Source of the DNA: Actinomyces provencensis
Lineage (GTDB): Bacteria > Actinomycetota > Actinomycetes > Actinomycetales > Actinomycetaceae
DNA: 64,000 bases
Assembly (NCBI RefSeq): GCF_900155435.1
Contig: NZ_LT700212.1
Coordinates: 872,844 to 936,843 of the forward strand
Direction: 5' to 3'
Made by a program: the position numbers and the translations under genes. The stretch's first letter is position 1. Each line of letters begins with the position of its first letter. Under the pieces are notes generated by a model. That model was not told where the DNA came from. It saw only the letters and a program-made list of their open reading frames with translations, and searched no databases. Positions 17,182-26,913 of this stretch are shown piece after piece.

Positions 17182-17880
17182 TCAGTCCAGGGCAGGGTTG
17201 CGACGCGTCGCCCTCGTGCGCGCCACGACGCGGCGGACGAGGAACACGCCGACCGCCAGACCGGCCGCCGCCAGGACCAGGGTGGAGAGGACCGCACTCC
17301 ACTCCTCCAGCACGGGTCGGATGGCGGGGCCGAAGGCGTACCCCAGTCCGATCCAGAGGGCGTTCCAGACCCCGGAGCCCAGCACCGTCCAGAGGCTGAA
17401 GACCGGCAACGGCATGCGCTCGATGCCCGCGGGGATCGAGATGAAGGACCTCACCAGCGGGACACAACGTCCCACCAGCACAGCGGTCCCACCCCAGCGC
17501 GCGAAGAAGCGCTCGGCCCGGTCGAAGTCCTCGTGCTCCAGCAACGGGAGGCGACCCACGAGGCGACGGGTCCTCACCGGTCCCAGTGCAGCCCCCACCG
17601 CGTACCAGATCCAGGCGCCCACCAGGGCCGCGAGGGTGGCGGCGAGCCAGGCCCCCACGGGGCTCATCCGCCCCTCCCAGGCGAGGAACCCGGCAGCGGG
17701 GAGCACCGCCTCCGAGGGGATGGGAGGGATGAACGTCTCGGCCAGGAGCGCTGCCCCCACGCCGACCTCACCGAGGGTGTCCATCAGGGAGAGCACCCAG
17801 CCGATGAAGCCGTCGTAGCCGGAGGTGGCGTCAGTGGCGGTGGCCAGGGGCAGTGCGGCCGCGAGGGCGGGACTCGGCAT
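17182..17880 (-). CDS. DedA-family membrane protein
   Basis: A 232-residue DedA/SNARE-associated (VTT) protein. The E(T/N)xxPPIPSE motif appears as LLAETFIPPIPSEAVLPAAGFLA. The second conserved segment is RFFARWGGTAVLVGRCVPLVRSFISIPAGIERMPLPVFSLWTVLGSGVWNALWIGLGY, with the F..R/G..R.iP..R pattern. Several membrane helices follow. DedA proteins act in membrane lipid and undecaprenyl-phosphate translocation. The ATG at 17880 starts immediately before the first hydrophobic region; an upstream in-frame ATG is possible but adds only Pro/Arg-rich residues. Confidence 0.92.
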   Translation of the reverse strand: MPSPALAAALPLATATDATSGYDGFIGWVLSLMDTLGEVGVGAALLAETFIPPIPSEAVLPAAGFLAWEGRMSPVGAWLAATLAALVGAWIWYAVGAALGPVRTRRLVGRLPLLEHEDFDRAERFFARWGGTAVLVGRCVPLVRSFISIPAGIERMPLPVFSLWTVLGSGVWNALWIGLGYAFGPAIRPVLEEWSAVLSTLVLAAAGLAVGVFLVRRVVARTRATRRNPALD

Positions 17881-18024
17881 GGGCGGGGTCCTCCGGGGGT
17901 CGACGAGGGCGGGGCGGTGTGCCGTCGGCATCGAGCCTGCAGGAGACGGCGTCGGCCCGCAACCCGAGTCCGGCCCGCGGGGGCGAGTCATCCACCACAG
18001 TGGGCCCGGCGGGGAGCGGCCGAC

Positions 18025-20787
18025 CTACGGGGCCGGGGCGGGCTCAGAGCCACTCGTGCCAGTGGCGGATGTAGAGGCCCTTCGCCACTGGGTGACCAGG
18101 CAGTAGGCGAGGACGATGCCCACCAGCCACGGGTAGAAGGCACCCGGAGGGGCCACGAAACTGAAGGCCGTCGCAGTCACCGGGACGAGGGGCAGCACCA
18201 GTGCGACCACGATCGCCGCAGCACTCGCCCACATCACGGGCGGAGCGGCCCGGGACTGCAGGAACGGGATCCTCTCGGTGCGGATCATGTGCACGACCAT
18301 GACCTGCGTGCAGATCCCGACCAGGAACCACCCGGTCTGGAAGAGGTGTTGGGAGGAGACGTCCGTCGCCCCCGAGGCCGTCGTCCCGGTGGCGCCGAAG
18401 ACGAACCACATGACGAGGAAGGCGACGATGTCGAAGACGGTGGAGAGAGGACCCATGACGACCATGAAGCGGGTGATGTGGCCGTCGGTCCAGCGGCGTG
18501 GCCGCGCGAGGAAGGAGGAGTCCATGCGGTCCCAGGGCAGGGAGGTCTGGCTGATGTCGTAGAGCATGTTCTGGACGAGCAGCTGGACGGCGAGCATCGG
18601 CAGGAAGGGGATGAACACGGAGGCGACCAGCACCGAGAACACATTGCCGAAGTTCGAGGCGACGGTGATCTTCAGGTACTTCTGGATGTTGCCGAAGGTG
18701 CGGCGACCCTCCGTGATGCCGTCGTGGAGGACCCGCAGGTCCTGCTCCAGCAGGATGATGTCGGCCGTGTCCTTGGCGATCTCGACGCCGTCCGTGACGG
18801 AGATCCCGACATCGGCGCGTCGCAGGGCCGGGGCGTCGTTGATGCCGTCGCCCATGTGACCGACGACGTGTCCGCGGGACTGCAGGGCTCCCACGACGCG
18901 GGCCTTCTGCAGCGGGCTCATCTCGGCGAAGACCAGGACGTCCTCGACGCGCGCCGCGAGTGCTGCGTCCTCCAGTGCGTCGACCTCACGTCCCGTCATG
19001 GAGCGGGCGGCCTGTGGCGTGTCCTTCCACATGCCCAGGGAATCCACCACGTGGGCGCAGACCAGGTGGGAGTCACCCGAGATCACCTTCACGTCGACAT
19101 CCGCCGCGTGCAGGGCCTCGACGGCCGCGCCGGCGGACTCCTTGGGCGGGTCCAGGAAGGCGAGGAGTCCGATGAGGGTCATGCCGGTCTCGTCGGCGGG
19201 GGGTGTAGTCCCAGTCGTCCTTGACGTAGCGGGAGCGCGCCACGTCCCCGGGCACGATGCGCGTGGCCACGGCCAGGACACGCATTCCCGGGGAGTTCAG
19301 GCGGTCGGTGGTCGCCGTGGCGCGTGCGAGGGCGTCCTGGTCGAGGTCCTGGATGCGTCCCCCCACCAGGACCCGGGTGCAGACCTGGATGACCTCGGGC
19401 ACGGCGCCCTTGGTGACCAGGAGGTCCTCCCCGTCGGCCAGGCGCAGTTCCTCCGGGCCGACGTCCCGGACCTCGCCGGGGCCCGCCAACTGGTCGATGG
19501 CGGGCACCCGGTCCAGCACGACGGAGAGGCGGCGGCGTTCGAAGTCGAAGGGGATCTCGTCCACGACCCGGTAGGTGGGCAGCGCCGGGCGGTCCCCCTG
19601 GTCGACGGCGGCGATGACGGCGTCGTCGAGGGTGTTGCGCACGCCCGTGGAATGCATGGAGTTGAGGTAGCCCGCGACCAGCGCCAGCCGGCTGGGCCGG
19701 GCATCGATGTCGAGGTGGCGCTGCAGGACGATGCGGTCCTCGGTGAGCGTCCCGGTCTTGTCGGTGCACAGCACGTCCATGGAGCCCAGGTCCTGGATGA
19801 CGTCGGGGACCTTGACGATGACCTTGCGTCCGGCCATGAAACTGGTCCCCCGGGCCAGGTTCGCGGAGATGATCGTCGGGAGCATCGAGGGTGTCAGCCC
19901 CACCGCGATGGCGACGGCGAAGAGCAGGGCCTGCAGCCAGTCGCCGGTGTGCCACCAGTTGAGGGTGAAGACGACCGGGGCCATGACGAGCATGATCCGG
20001 ATGAGCAGCATCGTCACCCGGCGTATCGCGAGGTCGTAGGCGGGGTGGGTCTGCACCGTCTCCACCGCGTGCGCCATGGCGCCGAAGTACGTCTGCCGTC
20101 CGGAGGAGACCACCACCCCCAGGCCCGATCCGGAGAGTACGGAGGTCCCCATGAAGCACACGTTGCGCGCGTGGAGGAGGTCGTCGTCCGCGGTGTCGAG
20201 GGCGTGTGCGGTCTTGTCCTGGGGTCGTGACTCCCCCGTCAGGGACGACTGGGACAGCGTGAGGTCCTTCGCCCGGATGACCCGCAGGTCTGCGGGGACC
20301 AGGTCGCCGGCCTTGAGCTCGATGACGTCCCCGGGGACCACCTGGGAGACGGGGACCTCGGAGGTCGCACCCTGTCTCACCACCGTCGTCGTGGAGACGA
20401 CCATGGCCTGCAGGGCGTGCGCCGCGCGCGTGGCCTTGTACTCCTGGGAGGTGTTGAGGACGACGGAGATCGCCACCATGACCGTGATCGTGACGGCCCC
20501 GATGTGGTCCTGGGTGGCCGCCATGATGAGGGCCAGCACGATGAGCAGCAGGACGAAGGGATTGCGGAATGAGGACAGAGCCGTGCGCGCGAGGCTGGGT
20601 GGGCGCGGGACTCCTGGACGACGTTCGGGCCGTGCGCGGTGTGGGAGGCCTCGACCTCGGCCGCGGTGAGGCCGCCCTCGCGTGAGTGGAGGCCGGCGAG
20701 GACGACCTCCGGTTCCTGGCGGCTCGCCGTGGCCAGCGCCGTGTCGGTGCGCTGGCGTGTGGGTGCCGCACCCGGGATGCTCTGCAT
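18025..20787 (-). pseudogene. mgtA: Mg2+-importing P-type ATPase (MgtA type), two frameshifts
   Basis: The parts add up to ~920 residues, full length for MgtA/MgtB, but lie in three frame segments. 20787 to ~20603 encodes MQSIPGAAPTRQRTD...GPNVVQES. ~20603 to ~19200 encodes SFRNPFVLLLIVLALIM, the TGES motif (SSLTGESRP) and phosphorylation site CTDKTGTLTED. ~19200 to 18025 encodes GDGINDAP (as MGDGINDAPALRR), VISGD and the C-terminal membrane helices. The first shift is in TGGGTGGGCGCGGG (20595-20608); the second is at a G6 run (19198-19203) between DYTP and ADETGMTLIG. The two shifts have opposite sign. The protein would import Mg2+. The gene is either inactivated or misread. It is transcribed divergently from the SDR pair. 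Confidence 0.8.
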
Positions 20788-20957
20788 GACTCCATGGTGC
20801 GCGCATGTCCGACGCAGGTCCAGCACCTGTGGGCGACCTCGTGCGGTCCTCCGGGTCTGCGCGTGCGGGAGCCCGTGGCGGAACATACGCTGGCCCCACC
20901 AATGGGGGCCGTGGTCGCCCGCGGTCGCCCGTGAGCCGCCCACGGAAGGAAGTCAGC

Positions 20958-21692
20958 ATGTCATCCCACCAGGTCGGACCGGATCTGACCGGCCAGCGTG
21001 TCCTCATCGTCGGAGGTGCACGCGACATCGGCCTCGCCCTCGCCCGTGCGGTCGCCGCAGCGGGGGCCACTGCGGTCATCGGCGCACGGGACGCCGGACG
21101 GGCCGCCGGGGCCGCGGCCGACGTGCCGGGTGCGGAGTGGGTCCGGGTGGACGTCACCGACGAGGCGGGCGTCGTGGAGGCCCTGGAGCAGGTCCGTCCC
21201 CTCGACCACATCGTGGTCACGGCCTCGGCCCACCACAACGTGCCGGTCGTCGACCTCGACCACGACCTCACGGTCGCCGCCTTCGAGGCCAAGGTCATCG
21301 GCCCCATGCTGCTGGCCAAGCACGCGGCCTCCGTGCTGCCACCCACCGGCTCCATCGTGCTGTTCTCCGGCGTCGCCGCCTGGAACCCCGCCCCCGGCTA
21401 CGCGGTCATGGGCATCACGAACGGCGCCGTGGCCTTCGCCGCGACGCACCTCGCCCGCGAGCTCGCCCCGATCCGCGTCAATGCCGTCTCCCCGGGGATC
21501 ATCGACTCCGGCAGCTGGGACACGATGGGTGAGGAGACCAAGCGCGACTTCCTCCGGGGTGCGGCACAGCAGACCCTCGTCGGGCGTGTCGGGGAGAACG
21601 AGGACATCGCCTCCGCGGTGCTGTGGCTGCTCGGGGCCGGTTTCGTCAGCGGGGAGACCATCCACGTCGAGGGAGGGGCGCGGCACGCATGA
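20958..21692 (+). CDS. SDR-family protein with atypical active site
   Basis: A 244-residue Rossmann-fold protein: VLIVGGARDIGLALARAVAAAGATAVIGAR at the N-terminus (modified TGxxxGIG), then a C-terminal RVNAVSPGIIDSGSW and DIASAVLWLLGAGFVSGETIHVEGGARHA typical of SDRs. The YxxxK catalytic pair is not preserved: the segment reads YAVMGITNGAVAF, with Asn where Lys normally precedes GAV. It may bind nucleotide without normal oxidoreductase chemistry. The ATG at 20958 has AAGGAAG upstream. Its stop overlaps the next gene's start (ATGA), so the two SDRs are coupled and probably work together. Confidence 0.85.
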   Translation: MSSHQVGPDLTGQRVLIVGGARDIGLALARAVAAAGATAVIGARDAGRAAGAAADVPGAEWVRVDVTDEAGVVEALEQVRPLDHIVVTASAHHNVPVVDLDHDLTVAAFEAKVIGPMLLAKHAASVLPPTGSIVLFSGVAAWNPAPGYAVMGITNGAVAFAATHLARELAPIRVNAVSPGIIDSGSWDTMGEETKRDFLRGAAQQTLVGRVGENEDIASAVLWLLGAGFVSGETIHVEGGARHA

Positions 21693-22462
21693 GCGCGAAC
21701 CACTACGCACTGGAGGGGAAGGTCGTCATCGTCACGGGTGCCGGGTCGGGCATGGGTCGTGCGATCGCCCGGGGCTTCCTCGACAACGGGGCCCACGTGG
21801 TCGTGGCCGGACGGCACGCGGAGCCGCTGCGCTCCACCATCGAGGGGTACGGGCCTGACCGGGCCCTCGCCGTGGCCGCGGACGTCTCGGACCCGGAGGC
21901 CGTCGCGTCGTTGGTCGCGGCCACCGTGGACGCCTTCGGCGCACTCGACGTGGTCGTGAGCAACGCCGCCCTCTACGCCTCGGGGGAGCTCGTGGACCTG
22001 CCGGAGGAGAGGTGGCGCGCACTCTTCGACGTCAACGTCGGTGGGCTGCGCAACCTCGTGGTGGCTGCGTCGCCGCACCTGGTCGCCTCGCGCGGGAACG
22101 TCGTGGCAGTGTCCTCCGTCTCCGGGGAGTACGGCGACTGGGGGCAGGCCGCGTACAACGCCACCAAGCACGCGATCAACGGTCTCGTGCGCTCGCTCGC
22201 CCTCGACTACGGAGGGAGGGGCGTCCGCTTCAACGCGGTCGCGCCGGCCTTCACGATCACGGACATGACGGCGGGGGTGTGGGAGGGCGGGAAGGACCTG
22301 TCCGCCTTCACGAACCGCATCGCCCTGGGGCGCCCGGGGGCACCGGAGGACGTGGTCGGTCCCGTGCTGTTCCTCGCCAGTGCCGACGCCGGGTACGTGA
22401 CCGGATCCGTGCTGACGGTGGACGGGGGCACGAGCGCCTCCTCGGGGCAGCCGCACCTGTAG
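21689..22462 (+). CDS. Short-chain dehydrogenase/reductase
   Basis: A 257-residue classical SDR. The cofactor loop is VTGAGSGMGRAIARGF and NNAG is modified to SNAA. The catalytic Ser is in VAVSSVSGEYG, the YxxxK pair is AAYNATKHAIN, and the C-terminus (PGAPEDVVGPVLFLASADAGYVTGSVLTVDGGTS) is standard. An NAD(P)-dependent oxidoreductase is certain as a class; the substrate is not. It starts inside the stop codon of the upstream atypical SDR, so the pair forms an operon reading away from mgtA. Confidence 0.93.
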   Translation: MSANHYALEGKVVIVTGAGSGMGRAIARGFLDNGAHVVVAGRHAEPLRSTIEGYGPDRALAVAADVSDPEAVASLVAATVDAFGALDVVVSNAALYASGELVDLPEERWRALFDVNVGGLRNLVVAASPHLVASRGNVVAVSSVSGEYGDWGQAAYNATKHAINGLVRSLALDYGGRGVRFNAVAPAFTITDMTAGVWEGGKDLSAFTNRIALGRPGAPEDVVGPVLFLASADAGYVTGSVLTVDGGTSASSGQPHL

Positions 22463-22505
22463 CCGTACCCGTGTTCGCACCTGCCGGGCCCCGCACCCGC
22501 TCGCG

Positions 22506-22567
22506 CTCCCGGGGGCACCGGGCCCGTCCCAGGGGGCGCCGGGCCCGTCCCCGGGGGTTCCGGGCCC
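22506..22567. repeat. Three ~21-bp GC-rich tandem units
   Basis: Imperfect units of the form GTCCCNGGGGGCNCCGGGCCC occupy 22506-22525, 22526-22546 and 22547-22567, between the second SDR and fadD. Each unit is partly self-complementary (CCCGGG, GGGCCC), so the array could fold as a terminator for the SDR operon. No T-run follows. Confidence 0.6.
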
Positions 22568-22639
22568 CGCTGGTACGCCGTCGCCCGCGCGTAGACTGCG
22601 GGCAGTCCAGCGTTCGAGCATCCGCACGGAGGCCTGCAC

Positions 22640-24478
22640 ATGACACGAGGCACGGACGGCACGTGGAGTGAACCCGCCCTGGCACCCCTGGACCCGGCAC
22701 TGACCGTCCCCGCACTGCTGCGTCGACGTGCCCGGGAGTTCCCCGAGGACGTGCTCGTGGAGCGGCGCAGCGGAACCGGGTCCTGGGAGCCCATGACCGC
22801 ACCGGAGGTGGCCCGGGACGTCGACACCGTGGCCAGTGGGCTCATCGCCCTGGGCGTCGGGGTCGGTGACGGGGTCGCCGTCCTGGGATCGACCAGCTAC
22901 GAGTGGATGCTGCTGGACCTGGCCGTCCAGGCCGTCCGGGGGGTCGTCGTGCCCATCTACCAGACGGACTCCCTGTCACAGGTCCGGCACATCCTCACCG
23001 ACGCCGACGTGTCCGTGGTCATCACGGACACCGCTGAGCAGGCGGAGCTGGTGCGCTCCGCGCACGGGCCCACGCTCCGTCACCTCCTCTGCCTGGAGCG
23101 GGGTGGGTTGGAGGACCTGCGAGCCGCGGCCGGGCGTGCCCCCCGGGGCGAGTCGGAGCGGAGACGCGCGTCGGCGGGGGCGGATGACCTGGCGTCCATC
23201 GTGTACACGTCGGGCACCACCGGGGAGCCCAAGGGAGTGGAGCTCACCCAGGCGAATTTCGTGGAGATGACACGCGGGGTGAGGCACATCCTCCCCGAGA
23301 TCCTCGACAGCCCCGACACCCGCGTGCTGATGTTCCTGCCCTTGGCCCACGTCTTCGCGCGTTTCGTCGTCCACACGCTCATCGCCGGACGGGGGTCGGT
23401 GGGATTCTCCCCCGACACCCGCAGCCTGCTGTCCGACATCTCCTCCTTCCGCCCCACGGGCATGCTCGTGGTGCCCCGCGTGCTGGAGAAGGTCTACAAC
23501 GCGGCCGCTGCGAAGGCCGGGGGCGGGGTGCGTGGCAAGGTCTTCTCCTGGTCGGCGCGCCAGGCGCGACGTGTCGCCGAGGCCGGTCCCGGGTCCGAGG
23601 GCGTCGGTCCGGGTGCGCGCGGGGCACTGGCAGTGGCGGACCGGCTGGTGCTCTCCCAGGTGCGCGCGGCCCTGGGCAACCAGTTGCGGTACGTCATCAG
23701 CGGAGGGGCTCCCCTGTCCCAGGACCTGGCAGACTTCTTCGGTGGCGTGGGGATCACCATCATCCAGGGGTACGGACTCACGGAGACCACCGGGCCCGCC
23801 ACGGGACAGCGCATCGGCGACAACGACCCCTCGAACGTGGGCCGCCCGCTTCCGGGCACGTCCCTGCGGATCGAGACCGACGGGGAGATCCTCCTGCGGG
23901 GCCCCTCGCTGTTCAGGGGTTACCACAACCTGCCCGGGGCGACCGAGGAAGCACTCCGGGGCGGGTGGTTCCACACCGGTGACCTCGGCACGGCCGATGA
24001 GGAGGGGCACCTGGGCATCACCGGACGCAAGAAGGAACTCCTCGTGACGGCGAGCGGGAAGAACGTCTCACCGGAGGTGCTGGAGGACGCCCTGGCCTCC
24101 CACCCCCTCATCGGGCATGTCATCGTGGTCGGCGACGCGCGCCCCTACGTCGGGGCACTGGTGACCCTGGACCCGGAGATGCTCCCCGTGTGGTTGCGGA
24201 AGAAGGGACTGGAGCCCACCGACCCCGCCCACGCCGCGCAGATGCCGGAGGTGCGTGCCTCCCTGGACCGCGCCATCGCCCGTGCCGACCAACGGGTGTC
24301 CCGGGCGGAGTCGATCCGGCGCTACCGGATCGTCGACGCCGAGTTCTCGGTGGAGAACGGGTACCTCACCCCTTCCCTGAAGGTGCGCCGCCACAAGGTG
24401 CTCCAGGACCTCGCCGACGAGGTCGACGCGCTCTACGAGGAGGGCGAGCGGGACAAGGAGGCCGGCAGGCTCGGGTGA
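22640..24478 (+). CDS. fadD: Long-chain acyl-CoA synthetase (AMP-forming)
   Basis: A 612-residue ANL-superfamily enzyme that activates fatty acids with ATP and CoA. Motif A3 is SIVYTSGTTGEPKGVELT near residue 187. LPLAHVFARF, the A5 motif GYGLTETTGPA and the A7/A8 motifs GWFHTGDLGTADEEGHLGITGRKKELLVTASGKNVSP are all present. The C-terminal Lys-bearing segment reads ENGYLTPSLKVRR. It is closest in character to FadD15-like long-chain ligases. GGAGG precedes the ATG, and a TAGACT box (22591-22596) upstream suggests its own promoter. Exact chain-length preference is not readable. Confidence 0.92.
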   Translation: MTRGTDGTWSEPALAPLDPALTVPALLRRRAREFPEDVLVERRSGTGSWEPMTAPEVARDVDTVASGLIALGVGVGDGVAVLGSTSYEWMLLDLAVQAVRGVVVPIYQTDSLSQVRHILTDADVSVVITDTAEQAELVRSAHGPTLRHLLCLERGGLEDLRAAAGRAPRGESERRRASAGADDLASIVYTSGTTGEPKGVELTQANFVEMTRGVRHILPEILDSPDTRVLMFLPLAHVFARFVVHTLIAGRGSVGFSPDTRSLLSDISSFRPTGMLVVPRVLEKVYNAAAAKAGGGVRGKVFSWSARQARRVAEAGPGSEGVGPGARGALAVADRLVLSQVRAALGNQLRYVISGGAPLSQDLADFFGGVGITIIQGYGLTETTGPATGQRIGDNDPSNVGRPLPGTSLRIETDGEILLRGPSLFRGYHNLPGATEEALRGGWFHTGDLGTADEEGHLGITGRKKELLVTASGKNVSPEVLEDALASHPLIGHVIVVGDARPYVGALVTLDPEMLPVWLRKKGLEPTDPAHAAQMPEVRASLDRAIARADQRVSRAESIRRYRIVDAEFSVENGYLTPSLKVRRHKVLQDLADEVDALYEEGERDKEAGRLG

Positions 24479-24711
24479 GGGTGACCGTGGCGGCTGCGGG
24501 ATCACGGTCCGGACCGACGCGCCGTGCGTGCGGCCGCCCTCGTGCACACCCCCACCGTCACCGCCGCAGCCCACGACCACGCCGTGCGGGGAGCTCCGCC
24601 CTCCCCCGCCCCTGCCCACACGTGGGGATGGAGGCGTCGGGGGATGCCTGCCTACCATGGCAGTGCGCCCCTGTTCCGGGGTGCCCGCCACCGTCAGGAC
24701 CGAGGTCGTCC

Positions 24712-24909
24712 ATGAGCACAGAGACACGCACACCCCGCTCCCGCGGAGGCCACCGGCGGCACCTGCCCGCCGCGGTCGCCCTCGTCGGTGGGACCTCCCC
24801 GACCGCCGACCCCGCTGTCGAGGCGCCGGGAGAGCGGCCCTCCGACGGCGTGCGGGCGCGGGACGGGCTCCGCAGCACGCTCGGTGTGCTCGGGGAGGGG
24901 ACACGATGA
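24712..24909 (+). CDS. Possible small ORF coupled to glutaminase gene
   Basis: A 65-codon ORF (MSTETRTPRSRGGHRRHLPA... ending LGVLGEGTR) whose stop overlaps the glutaminase ATG in an ATGA arrangement. It is Arg/Pro/Gly-rich and has no recognisable domain. Possible readings are a translated leader that couples or regulates glsA expression, or a chance frame, which is common in this GC range. The remaining spacer (24479-24711) shows only a small CTGCC-TACCAT-GGCAG palindrome and no other gene. Confidence 0.35.
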   Translation: MSTETRTPRSRGGHRRHLPAAVALVGGTSPTADPAVEAPGERPSDGVRARDGLRSTLGVLGEGTR

Positions 24910-26006
24910 CACCCGCACCCCCGTCCCCGGACGGGGACCACCGCTTCACCTCCACCGGGCACCTCCCCGAGGACACCCGCGTCGAGGAGGTCCTCCAGCG
25001 GTGCCACGACGAGGTCGCCGGTGTCGAGGAGGGACACCTCTCCCCCGTCTACCCGACGCTCACGAGGGCGGACCCGCGCTGTTTCGGCCTCGCGCTGGCA
25101 CGGGCCGACGGACAGGTGCACGAGATGGGTGACTCGCGTGTCCCCTTCCCGATCATGAGTGTCGCCAAGCCCTTCGTCTTCGCGTTGGCCTGCCAGGAGC
25201 ACGGCACCACACCCGTGCGCGACCTCGTGGGTGTGGACGCCACCGGCCTGCCCTTCAACTCGGCGAGCGCCGTGGAACGCTCGCCGGGAGGACGGACGAA
25301 CCCCATGGTGAACGCTGGTGCCATCGCGACGACGAGCCTGACACCCGGTGCCGACCTGGAGTCGCGCTGGGAGCACCTGCGCGCGGGCCTGTCACGGTTC
25401 GCCGGGCGTGAACTCCTCCCGGACGCCGAGACCCTGGAGACCTCGCGCCGGACGAACACCCAGAACAGGGCCCTCGCCCTGCTGCTCGCCGGTGCCGGGG
25501 CGATCCGGGGGGATGCCATGGAGGCCACCGAGCTCTACACGCGCCAGAGTGCCCTGGAGGTCACCGCGGTGGACCTGGCCCACATGGGCGCCTGCCTGGC
25601 TGCGGGGGGCGTCAACCCGTGGACGGGGGAACGTGTGGTCGGTGAGGAGGCCGCGCGGGTTGCCCTGGCCGTCATGACGGTGGCCGGGATGTATGAGTCC
25701 TCCGGGTCGTGGCTCGTCGACGTCGGGCTGCCCGGGAAGAGCGGGATCGGCGGCGGGATCGTCACCGTCTCCCCCGGGAAGGGCGCACTGGGGAGCTACT
25801 CCCCGCTCCTGGACGCCCACGGGAACAGCGTGCGCGGGACCCTGGCGGCGCAGTGGCTGTCCGAGAAGTTGGGCCTGGACATCCTCGCGTCGGCCGCAGC
25901 AGCGTCGGGGGCGGTGTCGGCGGTGGGCAGTTCGGCACCCGCCGACGGGGGCGGGCACGGAGCCCTGCCCGACCGGGACCCGACCGGCTCGGCGCCCGCG
26001 TCCTGA
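24906..26006 (+). CDS. glsA: Glutaminase (serine-dependent, GlsA family)
   Basis: A 366-residue glutaminase (EC 3.5.1.2) converting L-glutamine to L-glutamate and ammonia. The beta-lactamase-like SxxK motif is in IMSVAKPFVFAL, near residue 84. Other family blocks are GVDATGLPFNSASAVE, RTNPMVNAGAIATTSL, TNTQNRALALLL and the GLPGKSGIGGGIVTVSPGKGALGSYSPLLDAHGNSVRG segment with substrate-binding residues. The C-terminal ~35 residues are an added Ala/Ser/Gly-rich tail. With a GarA-like switch nearby it fits a glutamate-focused nitrogen metabolism, though the genes are not linked transcriptionally. Confidence 0.95.
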   Translation: MTPAPPSPDGDHRFTSTGHLPEDTRVEEVLQRCHDEVAGVEEGHLSPVYPTLTRADPRCFGLALARADGQVHEMGDSRVPFPIMSVAKPFVFALACQEHGTTPVRDLVGVDATGLPFNSASAVERSPGGRTNPMVNAGAIATTSLTPGADLESRWEHLRAGLSRFAGRELLPDAETLETSRRTNTQNRALALLLAGAGAIRGDAMEATELYTRQSALEVTAVDLAHMGACLAAGGVNPWTGERVVGEEAARVALAVMTVAGMYESSGSWLVDVGLPGKSGIGGGIVTVSPGKGALGSYSPLLDAHGNSVRGTLAAQWLSEKLGLDILASAAAASGAVSAVGSSAPADGGGHGALPDRDPTGSAPAS

Positions 26007-26068
26007 CGGGAGCGGCCGCGTCCTGACCCCGGCTCGCGCACGGATGGTCCGGGTGGCAGGCTGCCTCC

Positions 26069-26863
26069 GTGAGCATCGAGTCCCCCCTCCCCGGCGACCC
26101 CCGTCGGCCCCACGGTCCCCTCGACCCCGGAGACGCCTTCGTGGTCGCCCCCGACGGGGAGAGGTTCTGGGGTCGCTACGGGGCCGCGGGACTGCTCGCA
26201 CACGACCCCTCCCGCGGGGTCCTCATGCAGCACCGCGTCGGGTGGAGCCACCACGGAGGGACCTGGGCGCTGCCCGGCGGGGCACTCCACCGCGGTGAGT
26301 CCGCCCGGGAGGGCGCACTCCGTGAGGCCCACGAAGAGGCGGGAGTCCCGCAGGACGCTGTGCGTCCCCTCTTCCTCAGCGTCGCCGACCGCGGCGTGTG
26401 GAGCTACTCGACCCTCGTCGCCCGGGTGACCAGACCCTTCGAACCGGCGATCTCCGACGCCGAGAGCCTGGCGCTGGCGTGGGTCCCCGTGGACCGGGTG
26501 CGCGACCTGCCCCTGCACCCGGGGTTCGCCGCGTCCTGGCCCGGGCTGAGCGCCCTCCTGGACCTGGCGCCCGCCCTCGTGGTCGATGTCCGCGCAGGAG
26601 GTGCCGGGGCCCGCCGTGCCGCCGGGCAACTGGCCGGGGAAGGGATGGAGGGGGCGCTCTTCGGTGTCCCTGTCGACCGTGTGTTCCCGGAGGTCGTGGA
26701 GGTGGACGTGGAGGGAGCATCTCAGGGGAGGGCACAGGCGTTGCGGGACCAGGGGCGGCCGACCGTCCTCGCCTCCGGGCTGCCCGGGGTGGGGTGCGCC
26801 GGACCGCTCGGGAACTCGCAGGAGGGTCGTGGAAGCGGGGAGCACCCACCAGGAGTGTCCTAG
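26069..26863 (+). CDS. NUDIX hydrolase
   Basis: A 264-residue protein (GTG start) with a complete Nudix box, GALHRGESAREGALREAHEEAGV, matching GX5EX7REUXEEXGU, about residues 71-93. The N-terminal region (GERFWGRYGAAGLLAHDPSRGVLMQHRVGWSHHGGTWALPGG) forms the first strands. Roughly 100 residues after the Nudix fold (from LDLAPALVVDVRAGGAGARRAAGQL) are unusual and Gly-rich, and could be a second small domain. It hydrolyses a nucleoside-diphosphate derivative of unknown identity. It lies 50 bp upstream of the UDP-glucose pyrophosphorylase gene on the same strand. Confidence 0.9.
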   Translation: MSIESPLPGDPRRPHGPLDPGDAFVVAPDGERFWGRYGAAGLLAHDPSRGVLMQHRVGWSHHGGTWALPGGALHRGESAREGALREAHEEAGVPQDAVRPLFLSVADRGVWSYSTLVARVTRPFEPAISDAESLALAWVPVDRVRDLPLHPGFAASWPGLSALLDLAPALVVDVRAGGAGARRAAGQLAGEGMEGALFGVPVDRVFPEVVEVDVEGASQGRAQALRDQGRPTVLASGLPGVGCAGPLGNSQEGRGSGEHPPGVS

Positions 26864-26913
26864 ACTCTGTGAGCGGAGACCCACTGTTCCCGCGACCACA
26901 TGGGAGTGACGAC

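Noticed and set aside
16966-19224. 752-codon plus-strand ORF opposite DedA and mgtA
   Set aside because: Composition is Gly/Arg/His/Asp-rich antisense; it crosses two well-recognised minus-strand genes.
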